64,000 nucleotides of DNA from Planctomycetaceae bacterium (GCA_016793115.1 JAEUIN010000401.1:1-64000), one strand, 5' to 3'; shown: positions 45,151 through 53,480, counted from the stretch's first letter. Program-made: numbers and translations. The notes: generated by a model not told the origin, from the sequence alone.

Positions 45151-45546
45151 TCACGCGGTCGGCGGGTAGGCGCCGATTTCGATGTGGTGGCCGTCGGGGT
45201 CTTGGAAGAAGAGTTGCTTCACGTTGCGGTTGCCGGCTTGGTAGCTGGTTTGGAACGTGATGCCGCGCTCGGTGAGCCCGCGTTCCACGGCCTCGAGGTC
45301 CGCCGTCTTGAAAGCGATATGGTTCGAGCGGCTGTTGATTCTGTCTTCGCCCGAGCCGGCCGTTTGCTTGTCGATGAGATGAATCTGCAGGCCGTAGTTG
45401 AAGAGCCACGCGCCGCGGAAGTCGAACGCGGGCCGCGGAATTTCGGCGAAGCCGAGCACGTCGCGATAAAACTCGACGGCCTTCTCCAATTGCGTCGTCA
45501 CGCGCGACACATGATGCAAATGCTCAATCGGCAGCGGCTTCGTCAT
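45151..45546 (-). CDS. VOC-superfamily protein (glyoxalase/dioxygenase fold)
   Basis: This 131-residue single domain starts IEHLHHVSRVTTQLEKAVEFYRDVLGF and ends VKQLFFQDPDGHHIEIGAYPP, the vicinal-oxygen-chelate pattern. Likely metal ligands are H10 or H11 (LHHV) and the C-terminal Glu in HHIEIG. Family members act as glyoxalase I, fosfomycin resistance proteins or extradiol dioxygenases; the exact reaction is not readable. The ATG at 45546 is preferred: an in-frame ATG at 45564 lies inside repeat C. Its stop abuts repeat B. Confidence 0.88.
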   Translation of the reverse strand: MTKPLPIEHLHHVSRVTTQLEKAVEFYRDVLGFAEIPRPAFDFRGAWLFNYGLQIHLIDKQTAGSGEDRINSRSNHIAFKTADLEAVERGLTERGITFQTSYQAGNRNVKQLFFQDPDGHHIEIGAYPPTA

Positions 45547-45561
45547 GGCGTTATCCGTTCG

Positions 45562-45779
45562 CATCCGGAGAAGGGGGATAAGGAGATACGGAGGGGATGA
45601 GGAGATTTTGGAAGGAAGTTGCGCCGAGACGCAAGGCCCCGAAAGTCGCAAGGAAAGAAAGTAGAGCAGAATGGAGAGCGGGCGTTTCTAGTCTCTTCTT
45701 TCTTAGCGTCTTGGCGCGATATTCTTCATCTCCATCCCCAGCATCTCCTTCGCATCCCCTTATCTCCCTTCTTTGGATG
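45562..45779. repeat. G-rich inverted repeat, copy C
   Basis: The left arm (45562-45607) and right arm (45727-45779) are imperfect reverse complements of the same family as copies A and B. The inner part repeats the same trick on a smaller scale: GCGCCGAGACGCAAGG near 45620 faces a reverse-complement-like stretch (CTTAGCGTCTTGGCGCG) near 45705. The right arm ends at the stop codon of the Rrf2 gene. Confidence 0.8.
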
Positions 45780-46217
45780 TCAGACCTTGCGGCGCGGGAC
45801 TTCGCAAAGCGGGACGCTCCGATTGGGGTCGGCCAAGACTTCCGCGAGCGTCGTGCCGCCGAACGCCTTTTCGACCATGGCGAGGGCGTTGTCGACGCGC
45901 TTATGAAGCGGGCAGAGCCGCGTGCCGTGCGTGGCGATGCCGAGCGGGCAGGACTTGATGCGCTGAATCGGCTCGACGGCGTTGACCACTTCGAGAATCG
46001 TAATCTCGGCCGGAGTCTTCCGTAGCACCATGCCGCCGCCGACCCCGCGAGTCGACTCGACCAAGCCGGCCCGGCCGAGGCTCTGCAGCACCTTGGAGAG
46101 ATACGCCTTGGGCACGAGCGTGACGCCGGCGATCTGCTCCGTGGTGCGGGCCGCCGGGGCCTCGCCGGCCAAGTGGATCATGGCCCGCAGCGCGTATTCG
46201 ACGGTTTGGCTGAACAT
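45780..46217 (-). CDS. Rrf2-family transcriptional regulator
   Basis: This 145-residue protein has the Rrf2 winged helix (MFSQTVEYALRAMIHLAG, then TTEQIAGVTLVPKAYLSKVLQSLGRAGLVESTRGVGGGMVL). Cys90 and Cys102 keep the 12-residue spacing of the first and third cysteines of NsrR, but the middle Cys position is Thr/His; Cys138 is a further thiol. Rrf2 regulators sense NO, iron or Fe-S status through a cluster. The start is ATG 46217, which gives the canonical N-terminus. It is divergent from the protoglobin gene, with two dyads in the gap, so self-regulation and control of the globin are likely. Confidence 0.9.
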   Translation of the reverse strand: MFSQTVEYALRAMIHLAGEAPAARTTEQIAGVTLVPKAYLSKVLQSLGRAGLVESTRGVGGGMVLRKTPAEITILEVVNAVEPIQRIKSCPLGIATHGTRLCPLHKRVDNALAMVEKAFGGTTLAEVLADPNRSVPLCEVPRRKV

Positions 46218-46254
46218 GAGGGTTTTTCCGATCGGTGACTTTCCGCAAACGGCT

Positions 46255-46278
46255 AAATTGGATGTTGACATCCAGTTT
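46255..46278. promoter_or_regulatory. Operator 1 of the Rrf2/protoglobin divergon
   Basis: The dyad TGGATGT-TG-ACATCCA (46259-46274) is extended on both sides by AAA/TTT. It contains TTGACA (46265-46270), which could be the -35 box of the protoglobin promoter (a -10-like TAAGGT follows after 17 bp, weak). Its half-site matches operator 2. Confidence 0.65.
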
Positions 46279-46299
46279 TTGCGCCGATAAGGTTCGAAT

Positions 46300-46319
46300 A
46301 CTGGATAGCAACATCCAGT
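46300..46319. promoter_or_regulatory. Operator 2 of the Rrf2/protoglobin divergon
   Basis: ACTGGAT-AGCAAC-ATCCAGT is a perfect 7-bp inverted repeat (46300-46306 and 46313-46319). Its core TGGATnnnnACATCCA matches operator 1, at a centre-to-centre distance of about 43 bp, roughly four helical turns. Confidence 0.65.
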
Positions 46320-46391
46320 TTAGCCGTTCGAGCGCCGCGGTCAAATTCGCGGGACGACGGCATTAATTCGAACACCTGTAAGGCGGATATC

Positions 46392-46988
46392 ATGAAAAAG
46401 ATCGACGAAGCCCGCTTGGAAAAAGATCTCGGTTACCGTGCCGCTTACCTACAAGAGTTTATCGGCTTCGGGGCCGACGACGTAAAGGCTTTGCACGGCG
46501 CGGCCGCGGTGCTCGCGCCGCTGGTGCCGACGCTCGTCGACGCCGTCTACGACAAGCTCTTCGGCTACGACTGCACGAAGCGGCATTTCGTCCCCCGCCA
46601 ATTCGGCTATGAAGGCGCGGTGCCGAAGGACCTTCAATCGTTGGAAATGGATCACGAAATGATTCAATTCCGCAAGCAGCACCTGGGCCGTTATTTGGCG
46701 GCGCTCGTGACCCGCGACTACGACGGCAAGATGCTCGAATATCTCGACACGGTCGGCAAGATTCACACGCCGAAGGCCGGCAGCAAAGAACTCGACGTGC
46801 CGCTGGTGCAAATGAACGCGTTGATGGGCTTCGTGGCCGACGCCGTGACGGCGACGGTGCTGAGCCTCGGTTTGCCGCGCGACGTGGAAGTGGCTACGCA
46901 GCGCGCGTTCGGTAAGTTACTTTGGATTCAGAACGATTTGATCACGCGGCACTACCAAGCCACGCCGCAATTGGCCGGGGCGCATTAG
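46392..46988 (+). CDS. Protoglobin
   Basis: This 198-residue globin-fold protein resembles archaeal protoglobin and globin-coupled sensor domains: LEKDLGYRAAYLQEFIGFGADDVKAL at the start and the proximal histidine in VGKIHTPKAG (H125). There is no fused output domain, so it is a single-domain heme protein that binds O2, NO or CO in the cytosol. Its promoter lies among the two dyads shared with the Rrf2 gene. A gene for a CxxCH protein follows after 39 bp. NO binding or dioxygenation is the natural guess from the regulator; this is inference. Confidence 0.92.
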   Translation: MKKIDEARLEKDLGYRAAYLQEFIGFGADDVKALHGAAAVLAPLVPTLVDAVYDKLFGYDCTKRHFVPRQFGYEGAVPKDLQSLEMDHEMIQFRKQHLGRYLAALVTRDYDGKMLEYLDTVGKIHTPKAGSKELDVPLVQMNALMGFVADAVTATVLSLGLPRDVEVATQRAFGKLLWIQNDLITRHYQATPQLAGAH

Positions 46989-47027
46989 TTGTTCGACGTC
47001 GGGGTTTGAAGACGGGTTGGGGCGACG

Positions 47028-48314
47028 ATGAGAAAAGTCTTACTCAGCGTGACGGCGGCGATGCTCCTGGCTCTGCCGGGAGCCGCCGATGCCGTGCGCG
47101 GACAAGACTTCGAGCAGGCTCCGATCAACTACGCCAAGCGCACGCCGAATAACGCGGCCTCGCGGCTCTTCGCCGATTTGGAAGCTGGGCGGAAGACGCT
47201 GAAGTTCGACGAGGAGTTCGGCTATTTGCCGGCACTGCTCGACGCGCTCCGAGTTCCCAGGTCGTCGCAGACGCTGGTGTTTTCCAAGACGAGCCTACAG
47301 CGGAGCCGAATCGCTCCGGAAACGCCGCGGGCTCTCTACTTCAACGACGACGTCTATATCGGCTATTGCCAACAGGGAGAAGTCGTCGAGATTTCCGCGA
47401 CCGACGATGAACTGGGGACGGTGTTCTATACGCTCGATCAGCGCGAGACGCACGTGCCGCTCTGGACGCGGCAGACCGACAACTGCCTGACGTGCCACGC
47501 GTCGTCGTCGACGAATAACGTGCCGGGGCATCTGATCCGCTCGGTGTATAGCGACGTGCAAGGGTTTCCGATTCTCTCGGCGAGCAGCTACCGCACCGAT
47601 CAGACGAGCCCGCTGGAGCATCGCTGGGGCGGTTGGTATGTGAGCGGCACGCACGGTGCGCAGAAGCATTTGGGCAACCTAGTGATTCGCACGCACGACG
47701 AACCGGAAGCGGTGGACAACTCGGCCGGGCAGAACGTGCTCGACTTGAGCAAGCTCGTCGACACGGAGCGTTACCTGACGCCGCATAGCGATCTCGTGGC
47801 GTTGATGGTGCTCGAGCATCAAGCGCCGGCCCACAATCGCATTACGCACGCCAACTTCGCCACCCGTCAGGCGTTGCACTACGAAGCGGAACTCAATCGT
47901 GAGTTGGGCGAGCCGGCGGGGAAGCGCTGGGAGAGCACGACGAGCCGCATCAAGAGCGCGTGCGAACCGCTGGTGGAGTATCTCCTGTTTTGCGACGAAA
48001 CGCCGCTGACGGAGCGGATCGCCGGGAGCAGCCGCTTCGCCGAGGAGTTTGCGGCTCCGGGGCCGCGCGACAAACGCGGCCGCTCGCTCCGCGAACTCGA
48101 TCTGACGAAGCGAATGTTTCGCTATCCGTGCAGCTACCTCATTTACTCGTCGAGCTTCGCGGCTCTGCCGAAGGAAGCGAAAAGCTACGTCTATCGCCGC
48201 CTGCATGAGATTCTCGACGGCGGCGACGAGAGCCCGAAGTTTCGGCATCTGACTCCGGGCGATCGACGAGCCGTGCGCGAGATTCTCCGCGACACGTTGC
48301 CGGATTTTTCTTAA
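47028..48314 (+). CDS. Exported protein with single CxxCH heme motif
   Basis: This 428-residue protein has a signal peptide (MRKVLLSVTAAMLLALPGAADA) and one c-type heme motif, CLTCH (153-157). I do not recognise the rest, which contains conserved-looking blocks (ALYFNDDVYIGYCQQGEVVEI, PILSASSYRTDQTSPLEHRWGGWYVSGTHG, and MFRYPCSYLIYSSSFAALP). The heme would be attached in the periplasm. It lies 39 bp after the protoglobin gene and is probably co-transcribed, so it likely serves the same gas- or redox-linked pathway. The function is unknown. Confidence 0.82.
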   Translation: MRKVLLSVTAAMLLALPGAADAVRGQDFEQAPINYAKRTPNNAASRLFADLEAGRKTLKFDEEFGYLPALLDALRVPRSSQTLVFSKTSLQRSRIAPETPRALYFNDDVYIGYCQQGEVVEISATDDELGTVFYTLDQRETHVPLWTRQTDNCLTCHASSSTNNVPGHLIRSVYSDVQGFPILSASSYRTDQTSPLEHRWGGWYVSGTHGAQKHLGNLVIRTHDEPEAVDNSAGQNVLDLSKLVDTERYLTPHSDLVALMVLEHQAPAHNRITHANFATRQALHYEAELNRELGEPAGKRWESTTSRIKSACEPLVEYLLFCDETPLTERIAGSSRFAEEFAAPGPRDKRGRSLRELDLTKRMFRYPCSYLIYSSSFAALPKEAKSYVYRRLHEILDGGDESPKFRHLTPGDRRAVREILRDTLPDFS

Positions 48315-48705
48315 GGCGCGCCGTCGGATTGCGCTCGCCGCTCCGGAGTTGCGATCGGTTTGATTTTCGCGGCCCACGACGTTTCTTTCGCGCCGTTAAG
48401 GCTGGTCTTTGTGAAGCGCGCGGCGCAGTGACTAGTTGTCGATCAGCCGGCGGTCGGTCGCTCTCCGACGTGCGATTTCGAGGCTGCGCGAATGCGCCGG
48501 TTGGGCAGCGGAGACGCGTATTCCCGCGGTGTTTTCCGGCCGACGTTCGATGGCAATTGGTCTCGGCACGTACTTTGCGATTGTGAATTCACGCGGAGTT
48601 TTTCCGCCGGCCTCAGGGCCTTCTCCAAGTGCCGTCGACTTCACGCCTGTCGCATTGACGATCCGGCGTGCCACACACAATCACCGTTAGGGAGCGAGAG
48701 TCGTT
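48315..48705. other. Leader region of the PDZ/repeat protein gene
   Basis: No convincing gene in this 391-bp stretch. Two similar segments (near 48528 and 48592), each containing CGCGG then GTTTTTCCG or a close variant, form a short direct repeat. A purine-rich ribosome binding site, GGGAGCGAGAG, lies about six bases before the ATG at 48706. Confidence 0.5.
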
Positions 48706-51315
48706 ATGAAACGCACGACAACCAAATTCAATTTACGTAAAGCACTTACGGCGTTCGTCTTCGCCGGCGCGTTGGGCGCCGCGGCGACCGCCTCGGCTCA
48801 GATCGGCGGCATCGGCGGCGGTGGAATTGGCATCGGCGGCGGAGGAGGGGGCGGCATCGGCGGCGCCGGCTCGATCGGCCCCGGCGTCGGTCCGATTAAT
48901 GTGCCGGGCGTGTCGAACGTCGGCGGCGCGACGAACGGAATCCGCGGCGCGGTGCCCGGCACGGTGAACAACGTCCGCGCTCGCGTTCCCTCCACGCAAA
49001 CGGTTCGTCAGCCCGTGAACGGGGCGATCAATCGCGCCGGCGGTGCGGTGAACAACGCCAACGCCGCAGCTCAAACGGCGGCCCAGCAATCGTTCGACGT
49101 CGCCAAAAAAGGCGCGCTCGGCGTCAGCGTGAACACCGACAAGGGCGCGCTGACCGTATCGAACGTCTACACCGGGAGCGTCGCACAACAATTGGGCCTC
49201 GCCGTGGGCGACCGCATCGTCTCGATCGACGGCCGACAAGTGAGCACTCACGCCGATCTCGTCGGCAGTCTTCAGTCGGCGGCCGACGCCGGCAACTCGA
49301 CCCAACTCGTCTTCGAACGCGGCGGCCGGCTTTATACCGTGTCGGCCGATCTGACCGGCCAAGCCGCGACTTCGGCGGCGTCGCAACTCTCGGCCGACGT
49401 TTCGGCGAACCTCGGTCGTGTGACGCAGGCCGTCGATAGCGCGGTCGCACGTACGCAAGGCGAGGTTCGGCAACAACTCAGCCAAGTTCGCGACTCCGTC
49501 GCTTCGATTCAGAACCGCGTCCGCAATGTCGCGGGCGAAACGGTTGAACAAACTCGCGACCGCCTCGAACAAGTTCGCGGCGAGGTCGTCGAGCTACGCG
49601 GCCGCGTCGATCAAATCGCTCAAAACACGGTCGGCGAGGCGAAGGAATTGATCGGCAACGTTCGCGATCAACTCGATGCCGTCGCGCAAAACGTCGACCA
49701 GCTGGCTCGCAACACCGCGAACGCGGCTCAAGGCACTGCGGCAAATGCGGCCCAAGCGGCCCGCGGTGCGGCGGCCGGCGCAGTCGACTCGGCGCGCGGC
49801 ACGGTCGCGACCGCTCAAGAGGCGGCCGCCGCGCAAGTGGGTAACGTGCGCACGACCGTCGGCAACACGGCCGACGCGGCGCGCGGCGTCGCGAGCAACA
49901 GCATTGATACGGCGCGTGAGACCGTGAATTCCGCCGCGATGTCGGCGCGCGAGGCGGCCGGCAACGCGGTCGACGCCGCCGAAAACACCGTGAACAATGC
50001 GCGCGGCACGGTCGGCTCCACAGTCGACTCGGCTCGCTCTACGGTGGATGCGGCTCGAGGCACGGTCGGCAACACGGTCGCCGCGGCCCGCGGCACGGTG
50101 AACAATGCCGCCGCCGCCGTCGACAGCACGGCCGACAACGCCGTCGCGCAAGTTCGCTCGGTCTCCGCCAATGTGCGGTCGACCGTCGACGAATTGAGCG
50201 ATCAGGTCCAAGCCACGGTCGACGACGTGCAGGGCGAAGCCCGTGAAAAGCTCGTCGCCGTGCGGACTAAAGTGGAGAACGTCAAGCAAGCGACGGTCGA
50301 ACGCGTCGGCGAAACCGTCGACCAGACGAAGGCGCGCCTCGCGCAAGTCCGCGAAAGGCTCGTCGACGTGCGCAACGACGTGGAAGACGTCGCTCGCAAC
50401 ACGGCGGCGAACGTGCAAGATCGAGTCGCCGCCCTGCGTGACCGGATCGACTCGACTATCGCCGGCATCGACGATGTCGTCGGCACTACGACGGCCCGCG
50501 TTTCCGGCGTCGTGAACGGTGCGACGAACCTCGCCAATCAAACGGTCAATCGTGCGGCGGGCACGGCTAATCAAGCCGTCGCCGGTGCGACGGGCCGTGT
50601 GAACGACACGATCGGTCGGGCGTCGGAGATCGCTTCGAATAAGATCGACATGGCTAACGATACGGTCGCCGGGGCCGGGGCGCGAGCCAATGGCGCCGTT
50701 AACGGCGCGGCCAGTGCCGTCGGGCAGGTCGTCAACCGGACGACCGGCGCGGTGAACCAAACGGTGTTCAACGCCGAGGCCGCGGCGCAACAAGCCGGGG
50801 CCAAGGTCGGCGCCACGGCGCAGAACGCCGCCGACATGGCCGCTGCGAAGTTGAACAACGTCGATCAAACCGTGGCCGGAGCGGCCGACGCGGCCAATTC
50901 GACCGTGAATCGGACGTTCGCCGCGGCGAACGACCTCGCGAGCGACAAGGTCGCCGACGTCAATCAGTTCGTCGCCGGCTTGCCCGCGAAGATCGAAGGC
51001 GTTCGTGATCAAGCCGAGCAACTCGCCGGAAACGTCGAGGGCACGGCTCGCGCGAAACTGTCCGATATTCACGATCGGCTGGCCGATGTGAGCGACGACG
51101 TGAAGGGGAAGGTGAGCGACGCTCGGGGTTTCGTGCAGAACAACGTGACGAGCGTTCGTGATCGCTTGGCCGACATCCGCGACGACCTCTCGAACGTGTC
51201 GGCCGAAGTCGAAGGCTCGGCCCAGGTTCAGGTGAACGCGCTCCGCACGCAGATCGATGCGATGGTTCGCCAGATGACGTCGATCGAAGTGCAAAAGCCC
51301 GGCCCGGCCAACTAA
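48706..51315 (+). CDS. Exported PDZ protein with long Ala/Val-rich heptad/hendecad repeat
   Basis: The protein has 869 residues. A signal peptide (to about ASAQ, residue 32) is followed by a Gly-rich segment and a PDZ-like domain at about residues 136-208 (GALGVSVNTDKGALTVSNVYTGSVAQQLGLAVGDRIVSIDG). From about 220 to 850 it is a long amphipathic-helical repeat rich in Ala, Val, Asn, Asp, Thr and Arg. Units such as AARGTVGNTVD and VDSARSTVDAARGTV recur at 7- and 11-residue spacing, resembling LEA group 3, apolipoprotein or polar-tube-like helices. Cys and aromatic residues are nearly absent. A structural, membrane-associating or stress-protective role is possible. The function is unknown. Confidence 0.85.
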   Translation: MKRTTTKFNLRKALTAFVFAGALGAAATASAQIGGIGGGGIGIGGGGGGGIGGAGSIGPGVGPINVPGVSNVGGATNGIRGAVPGTVNNVRARVPSTQTVRQPVNGAINRAGGAVNNANAAAQTAAQQSFDVAKKGALGVSVNTDKGALTVSNVYTGSVAQQLGLAVGDRIVSIDGRQVSTHADLVGSLQSAADAGNSTQLVFERGGRLYTVSADLTGQAATSAASQLSADVSANLGRVTQAVDSAVARTQGEVRQQLSQVRDSVASIQNRVRNVAGETVEQTRDRLEQVRGEVVELRGRVDQIAQNTVGEAKELIGNVRDQLDAVAQNVDQLARNTANAAQGTAANAAQAARGAAAGAVDSARGTVATAQEAAAAQVGNVRTTVGNTADAARGVASNSIDTARETVNSAAMSAREAAGNAVDAAENTVNNARGTVGSTVDSARSTVDAARGTVGNTVAAARGTVNNAAAAVDSTADNAVAQVRSVSANVRSTVDELSDQVQATVDDVQGEAREKLVAVRTKVENVKQATVERVGETVDQTKARLAQVRERLVDVRNDVEDVARNTAANVQDRVAALRDRIDSTIAGIDDVVGTTTARVSGVVNGATNLANQTVNRAAGTANQAVAGATGRVNDTIGRASEIASNKIDMANDTVAGAGARANGAVNGAASAVGQVVNRTTGAVNQTVFNAEAAAQQAGAKVGATAQNAADMAAAKLNNVDQTVAGAADAANSTVNRTFAAANDLASDKVADVNQFVAGLPAKIEGVRDQAEQLAGNVEGTARAKLSDIHDRLADVSDDVKGKVSDARGFVQNNVTSVRDRLADIRDDLSNVSAEVEGSAQVQVNALRTQIDAMVRQMTSIEVQKPGPAN

Positions 51316-51361
51316 CCGACCGAGCCTCAGTCGCCGGCGGCGTGAGCCGTTGCGACGGAAC

Positions 51362-51402
51362 CGCCGGAGCAAGCGATGAGCTCGCCTGCTTCGGCGTTTT
51401 TT
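51362..51402 (+). terminator. Rho-independent terminator
   Basis: A stem with CGCCGGAGCA (51362-51371) against TGCTTCGGCG (51387-51396), one mismatch, extended by GCGA/TCGC inside, is followed by a run of six T. It ends the PDZ/repeat protein transcript. Confidence 0.87.
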
Positions 51403-51518
51403 GTTGCGCGTCTCAATCGCACGAACGGCACAAACGCTACGGCCGTACCCCCCCGTAAATCCTTCCCCGCAAAGAATGTGGGTCGGAGTTTTGACCTCAG
51501 TGGGCCTGCGACGTAGGT

Positions 51519-51980
51519 ATGAGTAACCCAACGAGGCGAAGTGTGAACGGTCGTCGCGGATTTACTCTCGTCGAAGTCATGATCGTGGTGGTGATCATCG
51601 CCATCCTCGCAGCGGTCGTTTTGCCGCAATTCAAAGACAGCACGAAAGACTCGAAGGCGGCGACGGTGAAGTTCAACCTGCGGATGCTGCGCGAGCAGAT
51701 CGAACTGTTTCGCAATCATCACACCGGGCGCTTGCCCGCGGAACTCGACGACTTGGCCGAGAAGACGAATTCCAACGGCGTGGTCGGAACGACATCGGCC
51801 TTTTCCTATGGGCCGTACGTAATGGCTCTCCCCGAGAACCCGTTCACCGGCAGCGTCGTGGTCCGCGCCTCCGCGGCGAATCCGCCGACGGCCGCGAGCG
51901 GAGCCGACGACGCCGGCTGGCTGTATCACGCCGCGACTGGCGGCGTCTGGATCGACCATCCGGACTATTACACCGAGTAA
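51519..51980 (+). CDS. Type II secretion/type IV pseudopilin-like protein
   Basis: The protein has about 153 residues. The prepilin cleavage motif RRG/FTLVEVM (G14/F15, E19 at +5) is followed by the hydrophobic helix IVVVIIAILAAVVLPQF, as in GspG/PilA proteins. The C-terminal part is short and globular (FSYGPYVMALPENPFTGS...DDAGWLYHAATGGVWIDHPDYY), close to GspG-like major pseudopilins. It would be cleaved by a prepilin peptidase and assembled into a pseudopilus or filament. No secretion partners are in the window. A GTG at 51543 preceded by GAGGCGAA is a possible alternative start. Confidence 0.88.
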   Translation: MSNPTRRSVNGRRGFTLVEVMIVVVIIAILAAVVLPQFKDSTKDSKAATVKFNLRMLREQIELFRNHHTGRLPAELDDLAEKTNSNGVVGTTSAFSYGPYVMALPENPFTGSVVVRASAANPPTAASGADDAGWLYHAATGGVWIDHPDYYTE

Positions 51981-52007
51981 CTGCAGGACCGCCGCGGGCG
52001 GCCCGCG

Positions 52008-53342
52008 CTACTTTTTCAACAACCCTTCCCAACCGACCGGTTGCGTCCAGGCTTGCGCCTTCTGGTTGTCGTACGACGGGTTCGCAGGCGCTTCGCTCGA
52101 CGTGATCACGGCCCGCACGTAAAGCTCGTCGCCGGTCAGGCGATATTCGGCGATCGGCCCGGCGACTTCGGCGAGCACTTTGCCGATCTGATCGGAGTAG
52201 TTGCGCGAGGCCTTGCCGGTATCTTTTTCCAGCTTCTTACCGGCCGGAAGCGGCGTCGGCTCGGTGCTCGTCAGATCCACGCCCTTCAAAGTGCCGATGA
52301 ACCGCACGGTGAACTGGGCGTCGCCCGCCGGTGCCACTTCCACGCGCAGCGTGCCGGCGGCCGCGTCGTAGCGAACGTCGCGGAGCGTCACGCCGCTCGA
52401 GGCGTAGAAATCGCCGGCCTTCATCGCGCGGACGATGTACTCCGGCGTGAGGTGCGTGCTGCGGACCATGACCCAACCGCGGCCGGAACTGGCCCCCTTG
52501 GGCTTGCCGTGGTAGTTGTGGCTGTCGTCGGTCGCCACGCCGAACAGCGGCGCGGCTTTGAGTTCGACCAGACGAATCGTGTTGGCGATGTCCCACATCC
52601 GCTCCATGCTCGGCCGGCGATCGTCCCCCAAATTGCTGACGCCCGGGTGGCCGTTGTAGACCTCGAAGTGGCGTTCGAGCGTCACTTCGGCGAGCTCTTC
52701 CGCGGTGACCGCGTAGTGGTAGTTGGGGTGATTGAGATGGGCGAGGATCTCGCGGCCGGTGCGTTCGGCCTGGTCCTGAACGGCACGGAGATTGTTGGTG
52801 ATCGCTTCCTGCACCGACGCTCCGGAGAGGGGCGGAACGGGCTCTTTGAGGTTTGCGGCGTTGATGTGGATCGGCGCGGAGCCGACTTTGTCGCTGATTT
52901 CCTCGCTGGGAATCATTAGGAACTTGCCCCGCTCTTCGACCAACGAGCGGAACTCGTCGAGCGGCTTAAGGCGAACCTCGGCGTCGTCCCCCGCGCCGCG
53001 CGTCTCGACCCAATCCGTGCCGAAGCGGGCCTGATACTTCGAAAGCACGTCGGCGCCGGCTTTCTTCGTGAGCTTGCTCACTTTCTCCCAGCGAACCCCC
53101 TGGCTGAGCACGTTGTGATCGGAGAGGGCGAGGAAATTGTAGTCGTGCGTGCGATACCACTCGGCGACCATGTCGGGGAAGTCGTCGCCGTCGCTCCAGA
53201 AGGTGTGCGTGTGCAGATTGCCGCGCCAGAAGCGCGGCTGCGCGGCCGATGAAATCACGTCGTCGGCGCTGACGAACGACGGCGATAGGGCGCAGAACGA
53301 CGCGGCGACCATCGCCGCGCGCACGAAAGAGGGAAGGGACAT
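52008..53342 (-). CDS. Exported PHP-domain-like phosphoesterase
   Basis: This 444-residue protein has a signal peptide (to about residue 26). The polymerase-and-histidinol-phosphatase metal motifs follow: GNLHTHTFWSDG with HTHT at 44-47, LALSDHN (74-77), an IPSEEIS block, HLNHPN and a C-terminal GVATDDSHN. Several metals (often Zn or Mn) bind at these residues. The enzyme is probably a metal-dependent hydrolase of phosphate esters outside the cytoplasm; the substrate is unknown. The ATG at 53342 gives the signal peptide. It lies 28 bp past the stop of the convergent pseudopilin gene. Confidence 0.87.
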   Translation of the reverse strand: MSLPSFVRAAMVAASFCALSPSFVSADDVISSAAQPRFWRGNLHTHTFWSDGDDFPDMVAEWYRTHDYNFLALSDHNVLSQGVRWEKVSKLTKKAGADVLSKYQARFGTDWVETRGAGDDAEVRLKPLDEFRSLVEERGKFLMIPSEEISDKVGSAPIHINAANLKEPVPPLSGASVQEAITNNLRAVQDQAERTGREILAHLNHPNYHYAVTAEELAEVTLERHFEVYNGHPGVSNLGDDRRPSMERMWDIANTIRLVELKAAPLFGVATDDSHNYHGKPKGASSGRGWVMVRSTHLTPEYIVRAMKAGDFYASSGVTLRDVRYDAAAGTLRVEVAPAGDAQFTVRFIGTLKGVDLTSTEPTPLPAGKKLEKDTGKASRNYSDQIGKVLAEVAGPIAEYRLTGDELYVRAVITSSEAPANPSYDNQKAQAWTQPVGWEGLLKK

Positions 53343-53480
53343 TCGCGGGTTCCGAGGAAAGTCGTCGCGGCGAACGCGACCAAGGCGGGAGGAGACGATA
53401 CCGGCGGCGGCGAGACGCGAGTCGTGAGCGTCGATCGCCGCAGTCGGCATCGTAACCCGGAACCCGGGCCGGGAACAGTT

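Noticed and set aside
45547..45651. Upstream extension of the VOC protein
   Set aside because: It reads through repeat C and has no family match. The ATG at 45546 begins the VOC fold.
48436..48740. Small open frames in front of the PDZ/repeat protein
   Set aside because: They overlap each other in different frames, are Arg/Pro-rich and have no ribosome binding site or conserved pattern.
49594..51531. A 645-codon open frame antisense to the PDZ/repeat protein
   Set aside because: It mirrors the repetitive Ala/Val/Arg composition of the real gene and has no independent start signal.
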